Part shown: positions 22,199 through 22,253 of the stretch, piece after piece
Layout: each line of letters begins with the position of its first letter
How positions within the stretch are numbered: position 1 is the stretch's first letter
Source of the DNA: a virus
Virus record (IMG/VR): IMGVR_UViG_3300025141_000859
Location: 1 to 22,253 of that record
Direction: 5' to 3' (one strand)
Length of the DNA stretch: 22,253 nt
Position numbers and translations under genes: made by a program
Notes under the pieces: model-generated
Seen by the model: only the letters and a program-made list of their open reading frames with translations
What the model was told of the DNA's origin: nothing
Databases searched by the model: none

Positions 22199-22253
22199 TA
22201 CCTTCTCCGTATCCTTGCTTTTGGTGATTTATTTTTTTTAAATGCTTTCTTGT
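22198..22253 (-). CDS. C-terminus of an upstream connector-type gene (partial)
   Basis: Only the last 17 codons are present; the 5' part lies beyond the right edge. The visible end reads KKAFKKNKSPKARIRRR and stops at TAA (22200-22198), which overlaps the next ATG. The order in siphoviruses puts a head-tail connector (HK97 gp10-like) or minor tail protein with a basic tail here, but 17 residues do not allow a call. Confidence 0.6.
   Translation of the reverse strand, partial: KKAFKKNKSPKARIRRR

Overview
This window is part of the late (morphogenesis and lysis) region of a tailed double-stranded DNA bacteriophage or prophage. Every gene I can support lies on the minus strand, so the biological reading order runs from 22253 down to 1. 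Genes are packed end to end with overlapping stop/start codons. I see no tRNA, CRISPR array, insertion sequence, integrase or convincing terminator. The DNA is AT-rich. A holin-like protein followed by an inner/outer spanin-like pair points to a Gram-negative host. The style of the structural proteins resembles marine siphoviruses, but I cannot name a genus.

Layout in reading order. (1) 22253-17789 is a long-tail module: end of a connector-type gene, a tail-terminator-like protein, a small 60-aa protein, the major tail tube protein, two overlapping tail-assembly-chaperone ORFs in a -1 frame relation, and a 791-aa tape measure protein. (2) 17789-10602 holds tail-tip, fibre and decoration genes: a 43-aa lysine-rich ORF, several small virion proteins, a jelly-roll-like adhesin, a fibre with LAGSIANDK repeats, a protein built of eight 20-residue repeats, a 499-aa propeller-like protein, a 39-aa membrane ORF, a second fibre, and a 64-aa cysteine-containing protein. 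(3) 10618-1126 holds a GNAT-fold protein and a cluster that looks like internal-virion or DNA-ejection proteins: a Gln/Ala-rich 296-aa protein, a 363-aa protein, a giant 2129-aa protein, and a 203-aa protein with a very regular glycine zipper. (4) 1098-1 is the lysis end: a 55-aa holin-like protein, spanins, and a partial membrane-anchored protein.

Two things stand out. The genome joins a siphovirus-type tail (tube, chaperones, tape measure) to what looks like a podovirus-style ejection set centred on a 2129-aa protein, and I recognise no classical Dit/Tal hub. A manual scan of the whole window found no GATC site, where dozens would be expected. Five short or partial genes (43, 39 and 55 aa, plus partial genes at both ends) were found by translating the sequence directly.
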